Source: Lineus longissimus
Lineage: Eukaryota; Nemertea; Pilidiophora; Heteronemertea; Lineidae
Direction: 5' to 3'
Length of the DNA stretch: 60,000 bases
NCBI RefSeq assembly: GCF_910592395.1
Contig: NC_088316.1
Span: 1,924,001-1,984,000 of the forward strand
This document shows positions 33,399 through 45,345 of this stretch, piece by piece (position 1 is the stretch's first letter; each line of letters starts with the position of its first letter). The notes beneath the pieces are model-generated. The model did no database searches and was not told the origin of the DNA. It saw nothing but the letters and a program-made list of their open reading frames with translations. The translations under genes and the position numbers were made by a program.

Positions 33399-36300
33399 AT
33401 GGTGCTCAGCATGGCTACCGTAAAGGGAATCCGTAGAATTTTCGGCGACAGAGAATTAAAGTTTTGCCTCGAACTACGCATAAATACACGATATCATACA
33501 TGTGGATGTCAAGCAAATAGATCTCTTCTTTCAATAAGACCAAATAGAACAAAATCGGCCTTTGCAGTCGGTAGGTTTCACTAATTTTCAAGGTGAAAAA
33601 ATGATGATTGTGATGCACGTCGAATGCATTGGAAAATACATGCAGTGACCTTGCAGTGCAGCACTGCCAGCAGCAGGTGCAGGAAGGTCACGTCATCACA
33701 TTTGGTACACACGTTGATGTAGACTGTGTTTCTGACAGTGTCCGTCCAATTCTATGGACGGACAGGTGAAGCGGAATGAAATATTGCGTGTGATTCAGTG
33801 ATTGGCCAGCCTAGCTAAGTGTTATTTATTTTATGTCTAGTTTTAAATACTATTGTCAGTATTGGTAGGCCTATGGCTATGCCCAAGGGCAAGGGTTATG
33901 GACATTGCTGATTGCATGAACCGTTGTGCTCATCTTTCAGGCTCCATTCATGGCTTATTCTCGGCGCAGACCAGCCGGTCAATCCACACAACCTCATCCT
34001 ACCTAGCGAACAAAAAGGACTTCTATGACGTTCTCGGTGTGTCAAAGAAAGCAAGTCAAAAAGATATAAAGAAAGCTTATTATAAGGTGTGTATAGGATT
34101 AGTTTCTGATTGTGACAATTACAATACTGACTAATATTGTCAGAGCTTTTCTTGTTCGACTAAGGGTTCGTATTGGTCCTGTTTTGGAATGTTGTGGAAA
34201 TATGGATTTGTTAATTCCATGCAAATTTTTAATGAATTCATACCTGGTGTAAAAAAAATTGAGGCGGAGCAAAACTCCTTTGAATTCAATCCAGAATGCT
34301 TTCAACTTTTCATTGTATTTTAAAAACTGTTATAAATTTGTTTTTCTTGTTCATCAGCTTGCGAAGCAGTATCATCCTGATGTGAATAAAGACGATGCAT
34401 CCTCCGCCAAAAAGTTCCAGGAAGTTTCTGAGGCTTATGAGGTTTGTACAGTACAGTGGAACCTCCAGGCCTCTCAATTACATGATTCCTACACCGTATA
34501 ACAGTACTGTGTAGGCCTTACAGGATGTCCCCAAATTAGGTCTTTTTCTTTTTTTAAAATAAAATGACCCCCTGAAGCGTTTTTTGACCCCTAATATAAC
34601 CAAATCTCATCCAAATGGCCTAATTTTATAGTTTTACCCTAAAATTATGATTTTTCAGGTGTATGTGGTGATATCAGTCACTAACTTTGATTTATGACGT
34701 CGCTGTTCAGGCAAATTGGCGCGATGAAATGTCCCTAAATTAAGCTAAAAAGCAAAAAAACATGTCCCCCAAAATAGGCTAAAAAAATACAGGGTGTAGA
34801 GGTCTCCACGTAATTGAAAGGCCTGACCTCCCTCAACACTTAATAACAGACGCCCGTCTATTGTATTATTATCAAGGACACTAGCTTTGGACCCAAATTG
34901 GTTATTTCCATTCAATTTGATCTCTCTTCTCAGGACACCTCTATAATAAGGACTGCACTTGCCAGTCCCAAGAGTGTCCTTGATTGAGAGGTTCTACTGT
35001 ATTTCTAAAACTCTCATGATGGAGAATTGTTACTTGAATTTAAGGGTAATGTGACATTGCTATTGTGCATGTTGTAAACAGCGGGACAGATCTTCAGGTC
35101 ATTAGAAGCACATGTAGCACGTTGTGAATTCTTTGTCTAGAAAAAACCATAAACTAACTTGATCCTGCTTTGAAAAATGGTAATAAGGTGTGAGACTAAC
35201 GTCTTAATGTTTTTTGAAGATTTTAGGCGATGACACGAAACGACAACAATATGATACGTTTGGTACGGCCGGAAACAACATGGGTGGCGCCGGTGGCTTT
35301 AATCAGGCGGGAGGGTTCGGCCAGGGCGGAGGATTCCAAGGAGGGTTTCATGCAAAAATGGACCCTGAAGAACTGTTTAGGCAGATATTCGGAGATGGCT
35401 TTGGAAAGGGTGGATTCCAGACTGGGAACTTTGAGGATTTTTCAGAGTCGAATTTTGGCTTTGCTCCTGCATCTGAGGTAAGTAATAAAGTTATAAATTA
35501 AGGCTTCGTAACGTCGTGTAATAGTCTGGCCTTGTTCTGCATTAAAGGTAGATAGGGCTAAAAAGATTAGCTAAGGCCAGCCAGTTTTGCAACAAGATCT
35601 TCATCTGCCATTGATATGAGACCAGATGTGACAAGGAATTTGTAGTGAAAATAATGCCCGCTTGTTGTGGTTATTTGTAAGTTATGAACATAGCAACTTC
35701 TATGTCACACCTACTGTAAACAGACATTTGTGTATGTATATTTTGTATTTCACGAAATTTGCAATGTGTGGTCCATGTCGCACAAAAATACTCAGCTCGC
35801 ATAGTTTCACCATTCACTCATGGGAGTTAATAGAAAACCCTAAGATGATATTTTCGCAACCAAATGATGACACGGATATTCACGGTTTAAGTTTTCCATC
35901 TCCCTAAATGTGTTTTTTCATTCCAGGTGATTTTAAATCTAACATTTCAAGAAGCTGCACGAGGAGTTAATAAGAATATCAACCTGAATGTGAAAGACAC
36001 CTGCCCCAAGTGTCAGGGCTCGCGAGCTGAACCGGGCACGAAGCCGGTGCGCTGTCCTTATTGTAATGGAACCGGAATGGTAAGCAGTTTAGATCCTTTG
36101 TAATTTTAATGTGTTTCCCGGTATTTCTCTGGAGTATTTCAGCAAGACCCTCGAACGCACCCCTGTACAAGCCAGCCACTAAATGACCATAACCTTCATG
36201 AATAGATCCCCAACTGGCTTTAATTTCGTTACTTAAGTAGAGATGGCGATGGTGTCGCTCGAGAATAGGTGCGTTCTGGTGGGCGGTTAGTGGCCAGTTA

Positions 36301-38260
36301 GGGATATACTGCAGAGACTAAAATCAGTGGCCGGATAACGGCCGGTTAGAATCTAAAGAGTTGAGATGGTTCCGCATGTACTGGTTTGGCAGGTAGTGGC
36401 ACAGTTGATTGTAATCTGATGTCTCGCCCACCTCCTCAGCTTTTCTAGCCTGGTTGTGTGTGGCAGAATTGGCCTCGTCTGCTGGATATTTTGAGAAGGC
36501 ACTTCCCTTGATGAGAGAAGTCACGACGATTTTATATTACTTCAGGAAACAATCCGGACTGGGAGTTACTTCATGCACACCACGTGTACACGTTGTTATG
36601 GCACGCGGGTGCACATCAAGTATCCGTGCTCTGGTTGTGCTGGCAAGGGCCAGACATTGATGAGGAAGACCGTCATGGTTCCAGTACCTGCCGGGGTGGA
36701 GGATGGACAGAGTATAAGAGTTACTGTTGGCAGGAAGGAGGTGTTTGTTGTACTAAGGGTAAGTGTATTTGGCTCTTCACCTTTGTGCGATTTTACGCTG
36801 TTCAACATTGTGTGATATTTGCCCTTGGACCATTTGTGATTGGGACAGAACCCCTTTGAGAGGCTTGTAGTCAAACGTCAGTAAGTTAGATAAGAATATG
36901 TAAAAGACAACCTTTGTTCATTTGTTCATTCTTCTTTATACGTCTTGTCTCCAGGTAGCTAAAAGTAGTACGTTTCGACGAGAAGGTGCCGACATCCACT
37001 CGGACGTTGGCATTAGTTTAGCGCAGGCTGTATTAGGAGGATCTTTACGAATACCAGGGCTTTATGATGACATTCTTTTACAAGTGAGTAGAGCTCAAAT
37101 TGAATCCTATAGAATTTCCAACGGAAGTGTATTGGTCCGAAAAACGAGATTTCACGGCACTGGGGCGCTTGTGTTGAGCCTTGAACAAAAGTGGGAAGCC
37201 CAGTATTGAGTCCTTGTGTCAGTCACTTAGTGCACAGAAACAAATCTTGATAAAAATTTTCAAACTTAGCTTGTGTGATGGAACAGTATCAACTTGCCTT
37301 TCTCTAATAACAAATTGCATTCTCTTTCAGATTCCTGCAGGCACCCAGTCGCATACTCGTATCCGCCTGGCGGGGAAGGGCGTCAGTAAAGTCAACAGTT
37401 ATGGTTACGGTGACCACTATGTCCACATCAAGATCAAAGTTCCTATGTAGGTATCTTTTTGTCTATAGCTCATCAGTGTTGAAGGCCTTGATTTTCGAAG
37501 GATTTCTGTGGCAGGAGTTGTCATCCTGTAGCTTTGAATGAGTAATGGTCTCTAAGACACTGTTGGTATTTTTCATTGATGGTTTGAATTGCGATTCTGT
37601 TTGCAGTAAATTGGACCAGAAGCAGAAGGCGCTGCTGTTAGCTTATGCCGAGAGTGAAAAGGGCATCCAGGGGACTGTCACGGGAGTCACCAACACCGAT
37701 TCTGGTAAGTTGGTAGACATCGACGCAGGGCAGCATAGCAACCAAAAATGACAAATCAATGAGTAAACTCGCTGTGATTCTGAAGATGTGACTGTGTTTG
37801 CTCGAAAAATTCAGCGGCAGTTTTTCTCAATTTGCAACGATTTAGAAGCCAAATTGATACAAAGGGGAATAATTCTAGTCCAGACAAGCTGATTTTTGAA
37901 AGACTCTTTTATGTCCGTTTATTTTTGAAAGCTGCCGCTTGCATTTTGGTCAATTTGACAATATGGACCTTCAGATCGAGATATGAATGTCACTGTCTCT
38001 TCAATAACGTTTTAGCAGATTTTTTTTACAAATAGATTCTTAAAGTGTGTGAAGTGCGGGTTATTTTTTATGGGAATCTATGTTTTTGTCCTAAATTAGC
38101 GAGTGTGAACTTGGATAATGCGTCCGACGTTAATTTCTGGTTGCTATGTTGTCTTGTAGGTAAGAAGGGTGATGGAGATGAAGAGCCGGTCAGGGGTACG
38201 GTAGATTCGGAAGAGGAGGAGGGATTTTTTGGCAAAATCAAGAAGAAGTTGTTTGGATGA
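33399..38260 (+). CDS. DNAJA3: DNAJA3 (Tid1), mitochondrial DnaJ/HSP40 co-chaperone, 10 exons
   Basis: Stimulates mitochondrial HSP70 ATPase in matrix protein folding and mtDNA maintenance. Exons: 33399-33570, 33941-34086, 34358-34441, 34?-free gap, 35220-35477, 35927-36079, 36546-36758, 36955-37083, 37331-37446, 37607-37704, 38160-38260 (the gap 34442-35219 is a single intron). They sum to 1,470 nt, 489 aa; human is 480. An Arg-rich, acid-poor presequence ([26 protein letters not shown]) fits mitochondrial import. J domain: [20 protein letters not shown] with HPD in YHPDVNKDD. Then a Gly/Phe region (35280-35370), zinc motifs CPKC, CPYC, CTRC and CSGC, and the C-terminal domain ([38 protein letters not shown]). 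It ends [13 protein letters not shown], like human EGFLSKLKKMFTS. The ATG at 33399 was chosen because its exon ends at GTAGGT in phase 1 and joins exon 2 as Gly. Exon 8 ends in phase 2 at GTAGGT. HERC2 lies upstream in the same orientation. Confidence 0.94.
34453..34999 (+). mobile_element. Composite MITE region in DNAJA3 intron 3
   Basis: A left end CAGTGGAACCTCCAGGCCTC at about 34453 and a MITE-178 right half (34873-34999, ending GAGAGGTTCTACTG) enclose a second inverted repeat: CAGGCCTCTCAATTAC near 34467 against GTAATTGAAAGGCCTG near 34811. This suggests a related element with longer arms, fused or nested with MITE-178. Confidence 0.6.
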
Positions 38261-38661
38261 TCCTTGCATGTATGTACTGCTTTTAATCAAATTGCGGTAG
38301 GCCTAATTGTTTTGTTAGTGGGGGGTAGACTCTCTGGGTGTTACCACTTACAGTCCTAAATCAACACATAAAACATGCTTTTCAAGGGCGCCTGACTCCC
38401 TCGAATTAGATAAGGCCCTGATCTGTTCCTATGAGCAAAAAAATTGGAGGGGAAAAGTGTATTGGGGGGTTCGGGGGGGGGGGGAGGGGTATTGTCTATA
38501 ACATTCATTTACTGCAAATATTGCATGAAGTTCTTTTATAATGTATGGACAATCTTGAGTTTAGTCAATGAAAACTTTCCAAGATTTTCATTGCTATGTT
38601 CAGACACTACTGTGGCATTATGTGTCAAGTGCATCTAGTTCTAACCTTCTGTTCTCTCCAG
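38261..38661 (+). other. DNAJA3 3' UTR or intron before the alternative exon
   Basis: AT-rich, with a G-run (GGGGGGG near 38470) and no coding signal. It is 3'UTR if exon 10 is terminal, or an intron part if the exon at 38662 is used. Confidence 0.5.
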
Positions 38662-38948
38662 GTAAATTTACGATAGATGATCCGGACGGTCTCGTTGCGC
38701 AGATTCGTACAATTCTAAACTATGAGAAGACTCTACCAGCAGATGAGCCGATAAAGGAAAATGAAAGTGAGGATGGACCAATTAGCGAGGAGGAAAAGTC
38801 TCTACCAGCAGATGAACCGATAAATGATAATGAAAGTGAAGATGGACCAATTGGCGCGGAGGATAAGACTCTACCAGCAGATGAACCGATAAATGAAAAT
38901 GAAAGTGAAGTTGGATCGATTGGCGAGAAGGAAAAGATAAAAGGATAA
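38662..38948 (+). CDS. DNAJA3: Candidate alternative terminal exon of DNAJA3 with three 23-aa repeats
   Basis: A pyrimidine-rich acceptor (CTTCTGTTCTCTCCAG) ends at 38661. Reading from 38662 in the phase left by DNAJA3 exon 9 (phase 1, ...TCTG) gives a Gly codon, then KFTIDDPDGLVAQIRTILNY, then three tandem 23-residue units (38727-38795, 38796-38864, 38865-38933) of consensus KTLPADEPINENESEDGPIG plus EEE-like ends, and a TAA at 38946. The tail is highly acidic, unlike the basic [10 protein letters not shown] terminus it would replace. Vertebrate DNAJA3 also has isoforms differing at the C-terminus. Unit length divisible by three and the open frame favour coding. No homolog was recognised. 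It could instead be a separate small gene's exon or an intergenic minisatellite. Confidence 0.5.
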
Positions 38949-40494
38949 ATGGATTAAAAATTGTTGTCATTTCATAATGATTTAGAATTCTAAGGATGTG
39001 ACACTTGATCAGTTGGTTTTCAAATGATCACATTGGGGTGATATATGACAAATGTACTGTAGCCCATGACCAACCTGTAGTGATCATTCATCATCATCAT
39101 CAGTTGGCTGTACAGCAGGCGGCCACAAGCTTCCTCCATCAAACCCTTTCCTGGGCTAGGGCCTCAATTCGCCTTGGTTCCAGTAGTCCAATCTTCTAGC
39201 ACTGCTTGGATGTCATGTTAACTTGCAGCCCGAGCGTTTTCTGCCATCGTCTGCTGCTATGGGGCATACGACTTCTTGGGTTGCCATTAGTGTTGTGTTC
39301 CGCAGAAAAAACAGTAGATGGTGTTGCAAATGATGTATAGGCAATCGAGCTAAACTGTTGCATTTGAAACCTGTAGTAATGATGCAAAGCTTCTGATAAT
39401 CATTGTACTCATCACTTAACAGTCATAAAGTGTTGGAATATTTGCAGCTTTGGCAGGTGACATGTAAATAAACAATTTAACTGGTTCTCACATTATCCAA
39501 CCAGGTGAAATACAAAGTCATTTGACTCTTTTTTCTCCTGGGAGAATAAATTCAGGGATTTCCAAAAGCAAAAAAGTTGGGCCAAATCTGCTGTATTGTA
39601 CTATCAGAATTGCTAAATTTGACATCCCGGCGTAATCATTGGAAATAAGCCTATCAGTAAGCTCTGTTGTGTTGTCAATTTACTTTTGGAAGTTGGTGAA
39701 TGCTGCTATTTCCCTTGAGACCGATTCTCATACTTTCTTTTGCATGGCTTAGTTACGTAGTTACTTCACAAATGACTGAGTGTCCAACTTGGAATAGACA
39801 AACTTTCCAGAGATTGACTTGTCTGTTGATGCATGCGCTGGGCACAAGTGATGTCCTTAGAACTGGTGTTGGAGTTGAGGGCTGTTCATTTAGGGCCCTT
39901 TACTAAATGCACGGCCTCTGGTAAGATTTTTCATTATGTTAAGATTGTTCATGATGTGATATACAGTTTAAAAATTGTAAGTATGAATTAGTGATATTAT
40001 TAAGTTATACACCTGGTGTACGGGATGATCCAAACGATTGATAGTGATATGTTCATGAATAAAAGATTAAACAAAATACTTGTTAAGTTTGCGGTTCATT
40101 TGTCAGCCATTGCCCATCCTGAAATCTACAAACTAGGATTCCCCTACTTGTAGCATTGTGTGACCAAGCATCCTTGGTTGACTGATGGCCTGTGAATTGC
40201 ACACGGATTGGATTGATGCTTCCCTTGACCTGCCTTTTTGTCGCTCGAAGGGGCACCGATTGTTCAGGATTTTCGTTGTTGATTACTCTGTAATACATGA
40301 TGTCCCTTCGCATCAAACCGATGGGTGGTCTGTGTGTAGCTGCTATTTGCCAAACACGGACCAACCTCTGGAATAAACAGTTATGCAAGAGAGCGATTAC
40401 TTCGGACTTTGTGTCACTTCACGTTGTGACAATTTCTACTATTACACCACTTCTCTTAGTTTCATTTTCATTCGGTAGATGGCAGGCCATTGTT
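38949..40494. other. Spacer right of DNAJA3
   Basis: No gene seen. Contains ATC repeats near 39088 and three AATAAA signals. Short open frames show no family signature. Confidence 0.5.
39467..39550 (+). terminator. Possible poly(A) signals downstream of DNAJA3
   Basis: AATAAA occurs at 39467-39472 and at 39545-39550, with another at 40058-40063. Any could end DNAJA3 transcripts, especially one using the exon at 38662. Which is used cannot be told from sequence. Confidence 0.35.
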
Positions 40495-40599
40495 GTGATC
40501 ACGTGGTCAGCAACATGGCGGAAATTGTAAACAATAAATTGTGTCAATTTTTCGACTGAAAGTTTCACTGTTGGTGGATAGTCAAAGATATTATTCGTG
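40495..40599 (+). promoter_or_regulatory. Possible promoter/first exon of the right-hand gene
   Basis: GATCACGTGG (E-box CACGTG at 40500-40505) is followed 7 bp later by AACATGGCGGAA (40512-40523). This resembles the YY1-type ATGGCGG element that often lies just downstream of animal transcription starts. A possible GTAAAT donor follows at 40600. This is inference from motifs only. An ATG inside the motif opens just 14 codons. Confidence 0.25.
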
Positions 40600-43218
40600 G
40601 TAAATTCTATTTCTGTAGTTTTTATATAGTTATTTGAACATGTTCACAAAATTTGGTGACGATTTGAGCTCAGGAGATTACTAAAAATGATGCCGATGCA
40701 TGTGTTGAACTTTTGCAGACGAAAAAGTGCAAATGCATGCATGATCGGGCATGAATTATTGAATAGATGAATGCTCATGCAAATTGGTAAATGACATTGC
40801 ATAACACTGACATCTGTTTAATTGTCAGTGAAGGCCTCGTAGCGTAGCTGACTCATTAGTGAGATCATTGTAATTGTCATCCCTGATTAAGAAGAGAAAT
40901 GCTTATCATGGCCCGGGCATGGCTTCATTTCTGTTTCATATTACCGAATCCGCATCCCTGACATCCCTGATGACGATGCTGCTGGCCTAAAAAAGGCTAA
41001 ATACTAAGAATCAGATTATATTTTGTATTTCTTCAGATTAGTGGTTGTAATTCCATTGACATAATTGTGTTAATTAAAGGATTTCCCCTGAAAAAGCCAC
41101 AATATAGGCCAAAGGGGATTAGGAAAAAATATAATTTCCTGTTGGCTCCAGAAAAAATATTGCCTACCCTTACTGTGAGCTGAGAGAGAGAGAGAGAGAT
41201 TGCAATTATTGATGTAAAACTGATGATTTTTCTCATTTATATTTTCCTTACAATTCATCAGGGTATCGCCATCATAACATGTACATCATAATGCTAAGTA
41301 CTCTAACAGGTATAATGCCTCCCATTTCCAAATGGCCACTCTCATATTCCGTGTTTTCATTGATTATTGATTTTCATGACCCTGTATAGTAACAGGACCA
41401 AACCATGCAAACAGTGAAAAATAGAGCTAATTTAATTATGGAGAGGCTCTGCATAATCTTTCTGTCCAACGTTTGTCTGAGTATCGCAAGTTGTTTTCAT
41501 TGTCATCCTCATCAATGATACTATTCACACTTACAAGTATGAGGAATAAAATTATTGCTTTTATCCTCAGTTACAGCCCAGTCCCCTTACTGTGCATAGG
41601 CCTACTACATGAAGACCTAGGCCTGAAAACCACCAATTTGACCTTCTACTTCTAGCTCCTGCCAATAGTCCACCTTTAAGATTTTATAGTGAAAAAAGTT
41701 ACACCATTTAAAAAAGATTTACTTTTTATGTATGAAATTTAAAAAGAAAATAATACAGTGCTACATTTTCTCTTTGTTCAATATTTTTACAAGTTCTAAG
41801 TAGTTCAGACTTTTGTAAAATGTTGTTCCATTAGTTTTCTGAATATTTTGATTTTTATGTGGGTCTCATTATTTTATTGACTCTAAATTGTGTTGTAGAT
41901 TGCCCTAATTCTGTCAGTCAACCATAATGGTTTACTGTTAATGAAGTTTTGTTGACTCTCCTGATTGACACTTAACGGTCAGTGAGCCAACTTGAAAGTA
42001 GGGCCGACTCATTTATGATAGTCGGGCATATGCATAAAAAGAAATCAGTTGGAGTGGGTTGAACACAATTTTATAGCGCATATATGCATAAATAGTGGGC
42101 ACCAAACATGTCGGTAACGGTTGAACAATTTTTTGAAATTATCACACGACGTGGGTTGGAACCTCCATTATATGACAGGATAGTTTTAATTATATCTAAA
42201 AAAACACGATAGTTTGTCACCAATCAATGGTTCCTTAGCAAAACTGTACAACTCTTCATTTTTGCAAGCCTTATATCAGATTGAAATCTTCCTTGACTCA
42301 CAAAAACAAAGGGGTTTACAGTTCAATGATTTTCAGCGGTGTACAATCAGAAATCCTAGGTTGCGAAAGTCTCAAACTTATGGTTTTTTCATTGAAAAAT
42401 GCACTGATATACAGAAATAAATCGAAGCCATATCTGAAAAGGAAACAAACATTTGAGGATTTATGGGTTCACAATATCGAGTTGTAGACCATGAAGATCA
42501 TGCCATTCAATTCAAACCATGACAATTTAGTTACAATAATTGCTGAGTTTAAAAAATTATCTATGAGCTTTTACATATGACCTACTCTTATTCTGAAAGG
42601 AAGACATCATTTCTTTTCCCTTCTTGGTGAACTCAATACAACAAAGTCACAGTAGGTCAAAGTTTGTCGTCATCGTCTATCACAGGGAGCATTTTTTTTA
42701 TAACTTTGGAATTCAATATGGTTTGCATGTAACATACATGGAATACATCAAATTTTCAATGACAAGGTCAGGTAAGCACATGGTCTATGGACCATTTTGT
42801 ACAATTGTGCAGGAATTTGTAAAATGACGTCATAATAGCCTGTCAAACGTGCCATACTCAATCCTACTCAGTTGACACCAACATATATTCCCAGATTATC
42901 CATAAACTACTTCGCAACAGAAACAATTATCCCCAACATAAACGATCGAAAAAAGAGCTAGGGCTTGCCCGACCGTTGCCATAGTTACTGGGTTTCCTCC
43001 TGGCATTGATTCGTCTTGATCAAGTCGTGTGGATGTTACTTCAGAGGGCGACAGGTTTTCTCCGGCGCTTGTAGTGTGCGTGGGATTCATATTTAGTAAC
43101 TTGTTCCAGGAAGGGAGGCCGTGATTTATTCTAAGCAAGGTGGGTCTTTTGAAATATCTTTTATACTTGTAAATTGCATTTCTCTTTGTATGCAGCTAAT
43201 GCATCTGAAAATTGGTGA

Positions 43219-43620
43219 TTTTTTCTTCTTCTTCAGTGTTTGCTCCGCACTTGGAGGTAATTTTCTCCAGGGAGTATTCCTCCTCCAATGCAGGATAAGA
43301 ATTTTTTTGCGTGCCACTATGGTTAAGGTGTCAATTGGGTTTATTGACCTAGTGACTCCGGCTTTGGCCTCGGTAGAGTCCACACAAGCTACTCTTGTTT
43401 CTCACTTGGTGGGGTCTTTAACCTGCCCTGGCATAGACACCAGATACAAGGAACCTTGGTTTTATGTCTCAATCGAAGGACTGTGAAGAGCCAGGAATTT
43501 CAGTTCCTTGAAAGCCACACTGGTTCATCCAGAAATACAATCCTGAGTTCTCCCCGGGATCGAACCTGGGCCCTTTTGCGTGGTAGCCAGCAGTGTTAAC
43601 CACTAGGCCATGAGGCTCCC
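43219..43620 (-). mobile_element. tRNA-derived SINE family A with target-site duplication
   Basis: Minus-strand copy with intact B box (GGTTCGATCCCGGGG) and a GAA tail. It is flanked by ATGCATCTGAAAAT(T)GGT at about 43199-43216 and 43627-43642, a 16-17 bp duplication with one indel. Confidence 0.87.
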
Positions 43621-44006
43621 GAGCTGATGCATCTGAAAATGGTACTTCATTAGGTGAATTAGAACTTGCATTTCTAGTTTTGTAGACAATACGACCCAGT
43701 GCTGTACCAATTGCACTTGCAATCCTGGCCGTGGCGATGGTACTACAATGTATTCTTCGCAGATTAAAAATATCAGATGGATCTCAGTATGATGCAGCGG
43801 TACGCAGTATAAGTTATTTATAACGCGTTATCTCATCAGTTTTTACGATTATCAGTTTCGGAATCTATATTTCATTTTTTACCGATAATGTTGCTAGGGA
43901 GCCTTTGTTTTATTCAACAAGTGGTCTGTCGGAAAAATAAATGCACGTGTCGATTTCATTCGAAAGGGTAAGGGGCAGGACAGAATTATCTGACATTGAC
44001 AATGGG

Positions 44007-44106
44007 TGATATGAATAAAGACTAGCAAATGCTTTCATCTAAAACTCCATGTATATTTTCTGTACAAAATTGAAGTAAAAGCATTTGCTCGACTTTATTC
44101 ATATCA
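44007..44106. repeat. 100-nt near-perfect hairpin
   Basis: TGATATGAATAAAGACTAGC plus AAATGCTTT (44007-44035) pairs with AAAGCATTTGCTCGACTTTA plus TTCATATCA (44078-44106) at 27 of 29 positions, with a ~42-nt loop. It could be a small MITE or a small-RNA precursor. Confidence 0.7.
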
Positions 44107-44175
44107 GTAATTGTCTCACATTGTATGTATAATTATACCTTTCAGCAAGAATAGATTTCCATACTAGCTTAAGTA

Positions 44176-44353
44176 CAGTAGAACCTCTCTTAGCGGACAC
44201 CTCTCTATGAAGGACAACGTCTCTATTAAGGACACTAGTTTTGGTCCCAAATTGGTTGTTTCCATTCAATTTGACCTCTCTAATCAGGACACCTCTCTAA
44301 TAAGGACAGCACCTGTCAGTCCCAAGGGTGTCCTTAATAGAGAGGTTCTACTG
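44176..44353 (+). mobile_element. MITE-178 copy (terminal inverted repeats, TA target)
   Basis: 178 bp from CAGTAGAACCTCTCTTAGCG to TTAATAGAGAGGTTCTACTG, flanked by TA on both sides. The TIRs are about 18-24 bp. TA targets suggest the Tc1/mariner-pogo group. No coding capacity. Confidence 0.85.
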
Positions 44354-45178
44354 TACTTAGATATACATGTAGTTTAAGGATAAGCATCCATTAAATCCAT
44401 TAAGCATCCATTAAGCATCCATGAAATATGTGGCCATAAAACGAACGTAGGAGACCATGTTTCATGACAGAGAGTTTGGTGGCATAGTGCTTTCGGTGCC
44501 GGACACTTTCTGAAGGTGTTGGGTTCAAATCCTGTTCAAGGTACTTATCAACAAATTCTTGTTAAGCGATCTCTTTTGACCTGGTTGTTGCCGTAAAATG
44601 GCCCTGGTCATGGGGTATCAAAGCAATTTGTGCAAGCCCTGTCTGTCTCGAACAGCGCGATTTATCTGCAGGTTCACATAGGCCAAATGATTTGTCATGG
44701 TATCAATATCATCATGGACAATGTTGACGAGTGTTATGATAATCGATCTGTCTATAAAATCTACCTAATCGACCCCGGTGACAGTAATAATATTTGCTGA
44801 AAGGGCCGGGCGTGATCTGAGAGGATCAAATGGCTGCGAATATATCTGGGCTTACGCATTACAGTATTGTGATAATGAGAGAGACAAGTTCAGCATTCGT
44901 TAGCGTGGGTCATGGTTTGAGTTACCTCGGACTAATGATGGGAAGTGATTCATTAGAAGATAAGCTTTGGCAGTCCTAATGCCCCCTCACATCTCAGTCA
45001 ACTGTCTATTAGGAAAAAAACTCTTACAAAGAAAACGAATCCCTGGTTTGGCAAGTCACAAACCAACATGGGTGGCCTGAAAAAGGTTGTCTAAAAGTCT
45101 AGGGTACTTCTTATGCTAAAACTTATGATGGTAATCTCAAAAGTACACGTCAACATAACTTTGAAGTACAGAGAACCT

Positions 45179-45345
45179 CTATTAAGGGCACCCAGGAGAC
45201 TGACTAATGGTGTCCTTAATTGAGAGGTGTCCTGATTGTAGAGGTCAAATTTAATGGAAACGACCAATTTGGGCCCAAACGTGGTGTCCCTTATAGAGAG
45301 GAGACTGCCTTAATATAGAGGTTGTCACTAAGGGAGGGTCCACTG
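45179..45345 (-). mobile_element. MITE-178 diverged copy, reverse orientation
   Basis: CAGAGAACCTCTATTAAGGG to AGGGAGGGTCCACTG with TA on both sides; more diverged internally. Confidence 0.72.

Noticed and set aside
33853-33940. Open frame leading into DNAJA3 exon 2 as its N-terminus (in-frame ATG at 33898)
   Set aside because: Exon 33399-33570 with a phase-1 donor joins perfectly at the CTTTCAG acceptor ending at 33940 and gives an Arg-rich presequence. The 33898 start remains possible only as a minor alternative.
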